Origin: Asticcacaulis sp.
GTDB lineage: Bacteria; Pseudomonadota; Alphaproteobacteria; Caulobacterales; Caulobacteraceae
Length of the DNA stretch: 10,000 bases
Assembly (NCBI RefSeq): GCF_020217185.1
Contig: NZ_JAIWNX010000283.1
Coordinates: forward strand, 1 to 10,000
Direction: 5' to 3'
In this document: positions 1-5,881 of the stretch, one piece after another
How positions within the stretch are numbered: the first letter of the stretch is position 1
Layout of the letters: the number at the start of each line of letters is the position of its first letter
Notes under the pieces: generated by a model
What the model was told of the DNA's origin: nothing
The model's database searches: none
Seen by the model: the letters and a program-made list of their open reading frames with translations, nothing else
Position numbers and translations under genes: made by a program

Positions 1-6
1 TCCATT

Positions 7-47
7 CGAGACTGTCTCATGTCACTGACACATATGAGACAGTCTCG
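7..47. promoter_or_regulatory. Nested palindromes, possible dual TetR-type operator
   Basis: Seen: a perfect 14-bp inverted repeat (CGAGACTGTCTCAT at 7-20, its complement at 34-47) around a 13-nt spacer. Each arm is also a palindrome on its own, GAGAC-T-GTCTC at 8-18 and GAGAC-A-GTCTC at 36-46, with centres 28 bp apart. The spacer contains a third small palindrome, GTCACTGAC (21-29). Two short symmetrical sites in inverted array look more like paired repressor sites than like a simple terminator, and there is no T-run. Inference: operator for a gene beyond the left edge or for the gene at 150. A hairpin-type repeat is the alternative. Confidence 0.35.
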
Positions 48-53
48 TGTCTT

Positions 54-88
54 CAACGGCCGGATGCGGTCAGCATCTTCGGCCGTTG
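54..88. repeat. Strong stem-loop before the DUF2125 gene
   Basis: CAACGGCCG (54-62) pairs with CGGCCGTTG (80-88) and the stem continues inside as GATGC (63-67) with GCATC (73-77). The loop is GGTCA and TT is bulged. That is 14 base pairs, GC-rich. No T-run follows on either strand, so it is not a canonical intrinsic terminator. It could end the transcript of a gene lying left of the window, or be part of a palindromic intergenic repeat. Confidence 0.5.
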
Positions 89-110
89 GTATAAAGACCC
101 CCTTACCCAG

Positions 111-134
111 CCCTCTCCCCTGTTGGGGGAGGGT
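111..134. repeat. CCCTCTCCCC/GGGGGAGGG intergenic hairpin
   Basis: An imperfect hairpin with a TGTT loop (121-124) between C-rich and G-rich arms. Similar C-rich/G-rich hairpins occur at 2187-2214 and 9130-9151 in this window, so it looks like one copy of a short dispersed intergenic repeat. It ends just before the likely ribosome binding site of the next gene (GGAG at 140-143). Confidence 0.45.
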
Positions 135-149
135 GGAACGGAGCCCTGA

Positions 150-1199
150 ATGACCGACGTCCCCGCGCTCACGACCCCCAAAAAGAAACACTCGCGGCTG
201 GGTCTGTTCCTGCCCATCGGGTTGTTCCTGATCGGGGCGCTGCTGTGGAGCGGCTACTGGTTCTTCACCGCGCATCAGATCGAAACCCGGCTGGCCGAAC
301 AGGCAAAAACCCTGACGACAAAGGGCTATCAGGTCGCCCACGCGCCTTTCCGGGTGCAGGGCTATCCCTTCCGCATGTTCCTTCAGTTGAAAGACGTGCG
401 GCTGATCGCGCCCAATGGTAAAGGGCTGGCGGTTCCGGCGCTGGAGGCCGAGGCCTCGGCCTTTGCGCTTGATAAGTGGATGTTTGTCGCCACCAAAGGC
501 CTGACGCTCTATCGCGGGCAGGGGGCAGATCAGAGCGATCTGGGGCAGGTGGCCGTCACCGGTGACGCCCTGCGCGTCAGCGTGTCGGGCTGGACGCAAC
601 CCCTACAGACCATTGGCCTTGAGGGGCTGAACGCCACCTTCACGCCCTCAAAGCCCGAACACCCCTTCGTCCTGCAAAGCGCCCAGCGCCTCGAAGGGCG
701 CGTGACGCCGACGAAGGACGGGGTGGATACGGTCGATTTCATCTGGCGCGCGTCGGGGGCTCAGGCGCATCCGCAGAGCCTGCTGGGGCGGCTGGGGCAG
801 GGGCAGAATTTCGACATGGCCTTTCAGGGGCGCATGGCGCAGGCCTCCAAATTCCGTGGTGATCTGAATGGCTGGCGCGAGGCCGGCGGGGCCGTGCGTC
901 AGGTGCAGGCCTCTCTGCATGTGGGGGAGCTTGAGGTGTTTGGCCGCTCCGAGGCCCTGTTGCTCGACCCCAATCTGGCGCTTAGCGGGCCTTTGGGGCT
1001 GGAGGTCAAGGGCACGGGTGACCCGTTTGCGTTTCTGCTGGGGGCGGGGCTGATCTCGGCGGAATACGAACCGCTGGCCCGCGCCTTTGTCGGTACAAAA
1101 ATGACGGCGGACAAGCCGGTGAAGCTCGATTTCGTCTTCCGTGACGGCGGGGCCTATGTCGGGCCGCTGCGCGTGGCGGCGGCACCGGTTATTCGCTAA
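150..1199 (+). CDS. DUF2125 domain membrane-anchored protein
   Basis: 349 residues. A short basic N-terminus (KKKHSR, 11-16) precedes one hydrophobic segment (about 18-40) that acts as an uncleaved signal anchor, so most of the protein should lie in the periplasm. The segment GYPFRMFLQLKDVRL (71-85) followed by repeated beta-type stretches is typical of DUF2125 proteins of alphaproteobacteria. Their molecular function is not known; the all-beta, AsmA-like style suggests an envelope role, which is only inference. The ATG at 150 has GGAG at 140-143, 6 nt upstream. In other alphaproteobacteria, as I recall, DUF2125 genes sit near aromatic amino acid genes (prephenate dehydrogenase, hisC), and that holds here with chorismate mutase and hisC downstream. 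The 147-nt gap to the next gene argues against a tight operon. Confidence 0.85.
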   Translation: MTDVPALTTPKKKHSRLGLFLPIGLFLIGALLWSGYWFFTAHQIETRLAEQAKTLTTKGYQVAHAPFRVQGYPFRMFLQLKDVRLIAPNGKGLAVPALEAEASAFALDKWMFVATKGLTLYRGQGADQSDLGQVAVTGDALRVSVSGWTQPLQTIGLEGLNATFTPSKPEHPFVLQSAQRLEGRVTPTKDGVDTVDFIWRASGAQAHPQSLLGRLGQGQNFDMAFQGRMAQASKFRGDLNGWREAGGAVRQVQASLHVGELEVFGRSEALLLDPNLALSGPLGLEVKGTGDPFAFLLGAGLISAEYEPLARAFVGTKMTADKPVKLDFVFRDGGAYVGPLRVAAAPVIR

Positions 1200-1255
1200 A
1201 TTTGCGATCTATATTGTAAAAAATATCGTTTTGTACTGTAATCAGCAGAGCTACA

Positions 1256-1296
1256 CTTTGGTATCTTTGGAAACCAAAGGGACGGCTGTGTATAGT
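1256..1296 (+). promoter_or_regulatory. Possible promoter with overlapping palindrome before the chorismate mutase gene
   Basis: A candidate -10, TATAGT (1291-1296), lies 18 nt after TTGGAA (1267-1272). The -35 candidate sits inside a perfect palindrome CTTTGG-AAA-CCAAAG (1265-1279), and CTTTGG is also repeated directly at 1256-1261. A palindrome over the -35 would suit a repressor. The start would be near 1303, giving a leader of about 44 nt before the TTG start at 1347. The surrounding gap (1200-1346) is A/T-richer than the genes. The -35 match is weak, so this is tentative. Confidence 0.3.
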
Positions 1297-1346
1297 TTTG
1301 AAAAGACCCCACCGGCAATGCCGTCACCGGGTCACGGAGACCGAGC

Positions 1347-2180
1347 TTGGCCCTCAATGCCCGCGCGCAGACCCCACCGTCACCCCTGTCGCTGACTGAT
1401 TTGCGACTGCGGATCGACGCGATTGATGCCGAGCTTCTGCGTCTGGTCGATGAGCGTTCGGCGTTGGCGCGTGACATTGCGGCGGCCAAGGCGCGCGAAG
1501 GCGGTGACGCCAATGCCTGCCTGCTGCGCCCTGACCGCGAGGCCATGCTGCTGCGCAAGCTGACGGGTAAGCCGCGCGTGGCCGCTTCGGATGCGGCGGT
1601 GGTCGCTATCTGGCGCGAACTGATCTCGGAATCGCTGCGCATTCAAGGTGAGGATCAGGGTGGTCTTCACCTTGATTTTTGGGCGGGTGACGCGTCGGCG
1701 CAACTGGTCAAATGGAGCCGCGAACGCTTCGGGGCTGCGCCCTCTGAGGTCGGTCTGGCCGAGCCGGTGCAGGTCATCGCCGCCGCCCGCGACCCCCGCC
1801 ATATCGGTATACTGAGCCTTGATCCCCGCGCTGGCGCGTGGTGGGCGCGGCTGCTGGCCGAACCGCAGGTGCGGGTCATCTGCGCCCTGCCGGAGCGCAC
1901 GCCGGAGCGCCCGAAGGGCTTTGCCATTGCCGCCCTGAAACCCGAACCAACCGGCGATGATGTCAGCTATTGGGTGACGGACAGCCGTCTGTCCGAAGCC
2001 GCCCTGACCGAGCTTCTGGGGCAGCGCGGGCTGGCCGCCGAATGGCTGGGCTCGACCGGCGGGATGAAGCTGTTTGGCCTGTCCGGTTTTGTGCAGGAAG
2101 ACGACAGCCGCCTCGACCCCAAGGCCGAAAAGGCGCTGGGGTCGCTGTCCGGTGTGATCGGGACATCCCCACGGATTTAG
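1347..2180 (+). CDS. Chorismate mutase (AroQ fold) with long unassigned C-terminal region
   Basis: 277 residues. Residues about 16-100 form an AroQ-type all-helical chorismate mutase, which converts chorismate to prephenate for phenylalanine and tyrosine. Aligned by eye to the E. coli P-protein mutase domain, the active-site residues are present: R20 (R11), R37 (R28), K48 (K39), R64 (R51), E65 (E52), S96 (S84), Q100 (Q88); D48 is replaced by R61. Residues 105-277 are not assigned: I see no clear prephenate dehydratase TRF motif and no complete ACT domain, although the length would suit a degenerate dehydratase-like part. The start is TTG: GGAGA (1336-1340) is 6 nt upstream, an in-frame stop lies at 1299, there is no in-frame ATG between, and the mutase domain begins before the first internal Met. 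hisC follows after a repeat-filled 307-nt gap. Confidence 0.85.
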   Translation: MALNARAQTPPSPLSLTDLRLRIDAIDAELLRLVDERSALARDIAAAKAREGGDANACLLRPDREAMLLRKLTGKPRVAASDAAVVAIWRELISESLRIQGEDQGGLHLDFWAGDASAQLVKWSRERFGAAPSEVGLAEPVQVIAAARDPRHIGILSLDPRAGAWWARLLAEPQVRVICALPERTPERPKGFAIAALKPEPTGDDVSYWVTDSRLSEAALTELLGQRGLAAEWLGSTGGMKLFGLSGFVQEDDSRLDPKAEKALGSLSGVIGTSPRI

Positions 2181-2186
2181 CGATAC

Positions 2187-2227
2187 CACCTCCCATGCGA
2201 GAGCGAGGGAGGTGTCAGCGAAGCTGA
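2187..2227. repeat. CACCTCCC/GGGAGGTG intergenic repeat
   Basis: CACCTCCC (2187-2194) pairs with GGGAGGTG (2207-2214), followed directly by a second hairpin TCAGC-GAA-GCTGA (2215-2227) and then CGGAGGGG. This two-hairpin pattern recalls the dispersed intergenic repeats of Caulobacterales and related groups (from memory). It begins 7 nt after the stop codon of the chorismate mutase gene and may help end or stabilise that transcript; there is no T-run. Confidence 0.6.
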
Positions 2228-2292
2228 CGGAGGGGACGCCCCGCCTTGCCAACATTGCATTGAACCTGCTGCCCCGTGGTGCTAACCAGCAC

Positions 2293-2366
2293 CTAGTGTC
2301 CTGAATCTGAAATTCGCATGTGATTGATATCGTCCACTGGCGAATTTCAGATTCAACAGGACACTA
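2293..2366. repeat. Palindromic element A
   Basis: The left arm (2294-2317) and right arm (2340-2366) pair over 24 bp in two blocks. The outer block is TAGTGTCCT (2294-2302) with AGGACACTA (2358-2366). The inner block is GAATCTGAAATTCGC (2303-2317) with its complement (2340-2354). Three unpaired bases AAC lie at 2355-2357. The 22-nt loop has GATATC (2326-2331) exactly in its middle, so the element is symmetrical about that point. The inner block holds a GANTC site in each arm (2303-2307, 2350-2354), the CcrM methylation target in this group. No coding gene lies here. Related to element B at 2381-2458. Confidence 0.8.
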
Positions 2367-2380
2367 CCAAATTATTGTAT

Positions 2381-2458
2381 CTAGTATCGTTTTTTGAATT
2401 TGAAGTTCGCCCGGCTCTCGATATCAGAATGAAGCGAACTTCAAATTCACGATACTAG
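2381..2458. repeat. Palindromic element B, related to A
   Basis: CTAGTATCGT (2381-2390) pairs with 2449-2458 and GAATTTGAAGTTCGC (2396-2410) pairs with 2434-2448. Five unpaired T lie in the left arm (2391-2395). The 23-nt loop again carries GATATC near its centre (2420-2425). The layout is the same as element A. Four paired positions differ from A, and each is changed on both arms so that pairing is kept. The element ends 29 nt before the hisC start codon, so it could lie in the hisC leader or overlap its promoter. Confidence 0.8.
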
Positions 2459-2487
2459 TAAAATTCGCACGCGCAGGAACATCCCCG

Positions 2488-3591
2488 ATGGATACCGTTT
2501 CGCCCCCCGCTTCCCAGCCTGAACCCAAGTCCGGTATCTGGGAGATTGCCGCCTATGTCGGAGGCAAGTCGAAGATCGAGGGCGTGGCCGAGCCGATCAA
2601 GCTGTCGTCCAATGAAAACGCGCTGGGCAGTTCGCTGAAGGCCATCGAAGCCTTCGAAGCCGCGCGCGCCAAGCTGTTCCGCTATCCCGACGGTCACGCC
2701 GCCCCGTTGCGTGAGGCTGTGGCTGCCTATCACGGCCTTGAGCCGCACCGCCTGATCTTTGGCAACGGCTCGGACGAGGTGTTCGGCGTGCTCAATCAGG
2801 CTTGGCTCGAAGCCGGGGACAATATCGTCACCGGTGAACACGGCTTCCTTGCCTACCGCATCAGCGCCGAGGCCTGTCAGGCCGAGGTGCGTCTGGCCCC
2901 CGAACCGGCTCAGCGCGTCGAAATCGAACGCCTGCTGGAGCTGGTCGATGCGCGTACCAAGATCGTCTATATCTCCAACCCGGCCAATCCGACCGGCACC
3001 TGGAACACACCGGAAGAGATTGCCGATCTGCGCAGCCGTCTGGCGCCGCACATCCTGCTGGTCATCGACGAAGCCTATGCGGAATTTGCCGACGAGCCGA
3101 CCTATCAAAGCGCCTTTGCGCTGGCGCGCAATTGCGACAACATGATCGTCACGCGCACCTTCTCGAAGATTCACGGACTGGCCGGGTTGCGCGTCGGCTT
3201 CGGCTACGCCCCCGTGCGGGTGATCGAAGCGCTGGATCGCATTCGGATGCCATTCAATATCAATCTGCCGGCCCAGTACGCCGCTGTGGCGTCACTGGCC
3301 GATCAGGCGCATCTGGACGCCTCGCGCACGCAGGTACTGCAATGGCGGCCGCGTTTCTATCAGGCGGTGCGGGCGCTGGGCTATCGCGTCGATGTCAGTC
3401 AGGGCAATTTCGTCCTGATCCACTTCGCCGACGAAGCGCAGGCCGTGCGCGCCAATGACCACCTGATGCGCAAGGGCTTTATCGTGCGTCATGTCGCCAA
3501 TTACGGTCTGCCGCACTGTCTGCGCGTGACCATTGGCAAGGATCACGAAAACGAAGGCTTCCTCGCGGCAATGGGCGCGTTCCCCGGTTAG
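2488..3591 (+). CDS. hisC: Histidinol-phosphate / aromatic aminotransferase, class I/II PLP enzyme
   Basis: 367 residues, full length for HisC. Family motifs in order: SSNENALGSS (40-49), FGNGSDEVF (91-99), NPANPTGTW (164-172), DEAYAEF (194-200), TFSKIHGLAGLRVGF (224-238) and LRVTIG (345-350). K227 is the lysine expected to bind pyridoxal phosphate; N164, D194, Y197, R235 and R346 fit cofactor and substrate contacts. The reaction is glutamate-dependent transamination of imidazole-acetol phosphate to histidinol phosphate. HisC enzymes placed next to aromatic genes in alphaproteobacteria often serve mainly as aromatic (phenylpyruvate, hydroxyphenylpyruvate or prephenate) aminotransferases, and the chorismate mutase gene upstream supports that here. 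No other his gene is nearby. The ATG at 2488 has AGGAA at 2475-2479, 8 nt upstream. Which substrate dominates cannot be read from the sequence. Confidence 0.9.
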   Translation: MDTVSPPASQPEPKSGIWEIAAYVGGKSKIEGVAEPIKLSSNENALGSSLKAIEAFEAARAKLFRYPDGHAAPLREAVAAYHGLEPHRLIFGNGSDEVFGVLNQAWLEAGDNIVTGEHGFLAYRISAEACQAEVRLAPEPAQRVEIERLLELVDARTKIVYISNPANPTGTWNTPEEIADLRSRLAPHILLVIDEAYAEFADEPTYQSAFALARNCDNMIVTRTFSKIHGLAGLRVGFGYAPVRVIEALDRIRMPFNINLPAQYAAVASLADQAHLDASRTQVLQWRPRFYQAVRALGYRVDVSQGNFVLIHFADEAQAVRANDHLMRKGFIVRHVANYGLPHCLRVTIGKDHENEGFLAAMGAFPG

Positions 3592-3613
3592 CCGGTGCGA
3601 CAAATAATCGCTT

Positions 3614-3641
3614 TTGGCGACGGCGCGTGCTGAACTATAGT
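3614..3641 (+). promoter_or_regulatory. Likely promoter of the Rieske oxygenase gene
   Basis: TTGGCG (3614-3619) and TATAGT (3636-3641) are separated by 16 nt and resemble a housekeeping sigma promoter. Transcription would start near 3648, about 29 nt before the ATG at 3677. The 85-nt gap after hisC has no obvious terminator, so read-through from hisC is also possible. Confidence 0.4.
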
Positions 3642-3676
3642 CACTCTTTTCGCCCGTTTTGTGATATCGTTTGCCC

Positions 3677-4780
3677 ATGCCTGATCAGTCCGCCCCGCCC
3701 ATCGCCAAAGAACGTCTTGTCTTCGGGCAGGGCTTCCTCCGCGACGCCTGGTATTTTGCGGCACTGGCCGATGATCTGAAGCCCGGCAAGCTGCAACGCT
3801 ACGAGATTTTGGGCGAGCCGGTGCTGCTGGCGCGCGACACGCAGGGCAAGGCCTATGCGATGCGCGACATCTGCCCGCACCGCGCCGCGCCCTTGTCCGC
3901 CGGCAAGATGATCCCTGACCCCCAGACCGGTCAGCCGGTGGTGCAGTGCCCCTATCACGGCTGGACGTTTGGTACGCATGGGGGCTGCACGGCGGTGCCC
4001 TCCCTGACCGCCGATCAGCCGATGGACGTCGAACGCATCCGGGTGCGATCCTACGCCGTTAAGGAACAACAGGGCATCGTCTGGCTCTACATGACCGCCG
4101 ATGCGCGACGCCCGACCGAGCCCGATCATGAGCCGCCAATGCTGCCCGGTGTGGTCGGGGGCAAACCCATTATCGTTGAGAGCATGGATTTCGACAGCCA
4201 CATCGACCACGCGGTGGTGGGGCTGATGGACCCGGCGCATGGCCCCTATGTGCATCAACAATGGTGGTGGCGCTCCTCCAAGAAGCAGCTCGAAAAGGCC
4301 AAGGCTTTTGAGCCGCGTGAGTTCGGCTTTGCGATGGTGCGTCACGCGCCGTCAAAAAATTCGCGCGCCTATCGTATTCTGGGCGGGGCACCGGCGACCG
4401 AGATCACCTTCCGCCTGCCCGGCGTGCGCTATGAACATATCGAGATCGGGGAGCGGCAGATTCTGGGCCTCACCTGTCTGACGCCGGTGCACGCCACCAG
4501 GACGCGCATCACGCAGATCTTCTGGTCGGATCATGCCATTTTCCGCGCCATTGCCCCGATATTCAAATACGGCACCCGAGCCTTCCTCAAGCAGGACGGC
4601 GACATGGTCAATCTGCAAAACGAAGGGCTGAGATACGATCCGTCACTCCTGTGGATCGACGACGCCGACACGCAGGCCAAGTGGTATCAGCAACTCAAGA
4701 AGGAGTGGATGGCGCACCGTTCCGAAGAACGCCCCTTCGCCAACCCGCTGAAACCCGCCACGCTGAAATGGACCAGTTGA
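3677..4780 (+). CDS. Rieske [2Fe-2S] non-heme iron oxygenase, alpha-subunit type
   Basis: 367 residues. The N-terminal Rieske domain holds CPHRAAP (C66, H68) and CPYHGW (C91, H94), the C-x-H ... C-x2-H ligands of the [2Fe-2S] cluster. The catalytic domain holds DPAHGPYVH (D185, H188, H193), the D-x2-H-x4-H pattern of the mononuclear iron site. Such enzymes use O2 and electrons from a partner reductase to hydroxylate or demethylate a ring compound. The single-chain layout recalls vanillate-demethylase/Lls1-pheophorbide oxygenase-like proteins, but the substrate is unknown. No reductase, ferredoxin or beta-subunit gene is adjacent, so electrons must come from elsewhere. TTG at 3671 is in frame, but the ATG at 3677 is preferred; neither has a clear Shine-Dalgarno sequence. 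The gene converges on the TetR gene across a strong terminator. Confidence 0.88.
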   Translation: MPDQSAPPIAKERLVFGQGFLRDAWYFAALADDLKPGKLQRYEILGEPVLLARDTQGKAYAMRDICPHRAAPLSAGKMIPDPQTGQPVVQCPYHGWTFGTHGGCTAVPSLTADQPMDVERIRVRSYAVKEQQGIVWLYMTADARRPTEPDHEPPMLPGVVGGKPIIVESMDFDSHIDHAVVGLMDPAHGPYVHQQWWWRSSKKQLEKAKAFEPREFGFAMVRHAPSKNSRAYRILGGAPATEITFRLPGVRYEHIEIGERQILGLTCLTPVHATRTRITQIFWSDHAIFRAIAPIFKYGTRAFLKQDGDMVNLQNEGLRYDPSLLWIDDADTQAKWYQQLKKEWMAHRSEERPFANPLKPATLKWTS

Positions 4781-4797
4781 GTCTCCATAGTTCCGAA

Positions 4798-4836
4798 ATG
4801 AAAAAGCCGCCGGAGAGACCCCGGCGGCTTTTTCAT
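4798..4836. terminator. Bidirectional intrinsic terminator between Rieske and TetR genes
   Basis: A perfect 16-bp stem (4798-4813 with 4821-4836) with the 7-nt loop AGAGACC. The core GCCGCCGG/CCGGCGGC is flanked by AAAAA on the left and TTTTT on the right, so either strand ends in a GC stem plus U-run. It starts 18 nt after the Rieske stop and lies 18 nt past the TetR stop, serving both convergent genes. Confidence 0.92.
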
Positions 4837-4853
4837 GGGAGGAGAGAGTTGGC

Positions 4854-5534
4854 TTACGCCGCCTTCAGGCCGGACACGATCAGTTCGATCTGAAAGCGCA
4901 GACGCTCGCCCATGGAGACGAACGCCTGCCCGTCGCGATGGGCGCGGCGCAGGTTTGAGAAGGTGAGGTCTTCGATGATCTCAGCGCCGTGCTCGATGTC
5001 GGCCTTGGCCGGCAGTTCGTTTTCGCTTTGGGCGTGGCGCAGGGTTTCCAGAATCACCTGACGCGTCATGTCGGTGAGGCTGGCGATATCGGCCAGACCG
5101 GCATTGGCTTCGGCGTCGCTGGTCTGACCGCTCCAGTTCATCACGAAGGCCGACAGGATCAGGCGCGCATTGCCTTCTGCCGCTTCATAGGCCGCCATAA
5201 GCTGACGGTGCAGACGATCGGCCAGCGGGCGCGTCGTGTCGTGCGCGTCGATGGCTGCGGTGATGACGCGTGCGGTTTCTTCTTCGACGACCTTCACGAA
5301 AATCTCGTTCTTGTCGGCGAAGTTGGCGAAAACGGCACCCGTGGACAGGCCCGCTTCGCGCGCGATGTCGCGTAAGGTGGCCGCCTCATAGCCGCGCTCC
5401 CGGAACAGAGCTTTGGCGGAGGCAAGGATTTTGAGACGGTTCAGTTCCTTGGAACGCGCGCGCGCGCCCAGAGGCAGTGCCGTCTCTTCCTGAGTGAGTT
5501 TGTCTTTCAGTTCATACGCCTGATACATGTTCAT
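4854..5534 (-). CDS. TetR/AcrR-family transcriptional regulator
   Basis: 226 residues. The N-terminal DNA-binding domain lies at about 33-80: LASAKALFRERGYEAATL leads into the helix-turn-helix TLRDIAREAGLSTGAVFANF (53-72) and DKNEIFVKVVEEE. The rest is a helical ligand/dimer domain without recognisable specificity. An N-terminal extension of about 30 charged residues precedes the domain. ATG at 5534 is chosen; Met3 is an equal alternative, and neither has a good Shine-Dalgarno sequence. The ligand and targets are unknown. A palindrome GAATGA-N4-TCATTC at 5739-5754 upstream is a natural autoregulation site. The Rieske gene is convergent and shares no promoter with it, so control of that gene by this regulator is only a guess. 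Confidence 0.9.
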   Translation of the reverse strand: MNMYQAYELKDKLTQEETALPLGARARSKELNRLKILASAKALFRERGYEAATLRDIAREAGLSTGAVFANFADKNEIFVKVVEEETARVITAAIDAHDTTRPLADRLHRQLMAAYEAAEGNARLILSAFVMNWSGQTSDAEANAGLADIASLTDMTRQVILETLRHAQSENELPAKADIEHGAEIIEDLTFSNLRRAHRDGQAFVSMGERLRFQIELIVSGLKAA

Positions 5535-5738
5535 TTATCGAGCTGTGCTGAGGGCGGTGCGGGCCGCCGGATGGAACCTGTACCCATAAATGGGATAGGG
5601 TTTTAGGGAATTCAATGGGTTACGCGGTTTAATACCTATCGGGTCTGTAGGGCAAGCCCCAAAGGGCGTTAACGCAGGGAATTCGGTGAGAAACGCGTAC
5701 CACACCCGTAGGGGTGAAGTCTGATGTATCCATAACGA

Positions 5739-5754
5739 GAATGATCGTTCATTC
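5739..5754. promoter_or_regulatory. TetR-type operator palindrome
   Basis: GAATGATCGTTCATTC is an inverted repeat of 6-bp arms (5739-5744, 5749-5754) around TCGT. Its size and symmetry match TetR-family operators. It lies 205 bp upstream of the TetR start on the minus strand, just downstream of TATACG (minus strand, 5763-5758), a possible -10, where a bound repressor would block initiation. If that promoter is real the TetR mRNA would have a leader of about 220 nt. Confidence 0.45.
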
Positions 5755-5866
5755 CGTCGTATACAGAACTTCATTACGCCGAAAAACAGGCAAAAAATAG
5801 ACCTGACCTCTAAAAAAGTGTAACCCTGTAACATGAAGTGGCCTGTCCGGAGAATTCCTCGGGTGC

Positions 5867-5881
5867 GTTGTTTTAAACAAC
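5867..5881. promoter_or_regulatory. GTTGTTT-T-AAACAAC palindrome upstream of HIG1 gene
   Basis: A perfect 15-bp palindrome with a single central T, 86 bp before the ATG at 5968. It could be an operator for the HIG1/adenosyltransferase unit or a small hairpin. A short A/T-rich palindrome of this kind can arise by chance, so its role is open. Confidence 0.3.

Noticed and set aside
1200..1346. Foreign-DNA island suggested by the A/T-rich gap
   Set aside because: It is only about 150 nt and fits a promoter region; flanking genes have normal codon use and no repeat borders or mobility gene are seen.
1300..1395. Leader peptide/attenuator before the chorismate mutase gene
   Set aside because: The short frame from ATG 1318 has a single Trp and no run of Phe or Tyr codons, and I found no antiterminator/terminator pair with a T-run.
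1380..2255. Long minus-strand open frame (291 codons) opposite the chorismate mutase gene
   Set aside because: It is an antisense shadow of a GC-rich gene. The plus-strand frame carries a complete AroQ active site, while the minus frame shows no domain and has His/Gln/Arg-rich composition.
2455..3174. Minus-strand open frame opposite hisC
   Set aside because: hisC on the plus strand has all PLP motifs; the antisense frame has no recognisable motif.
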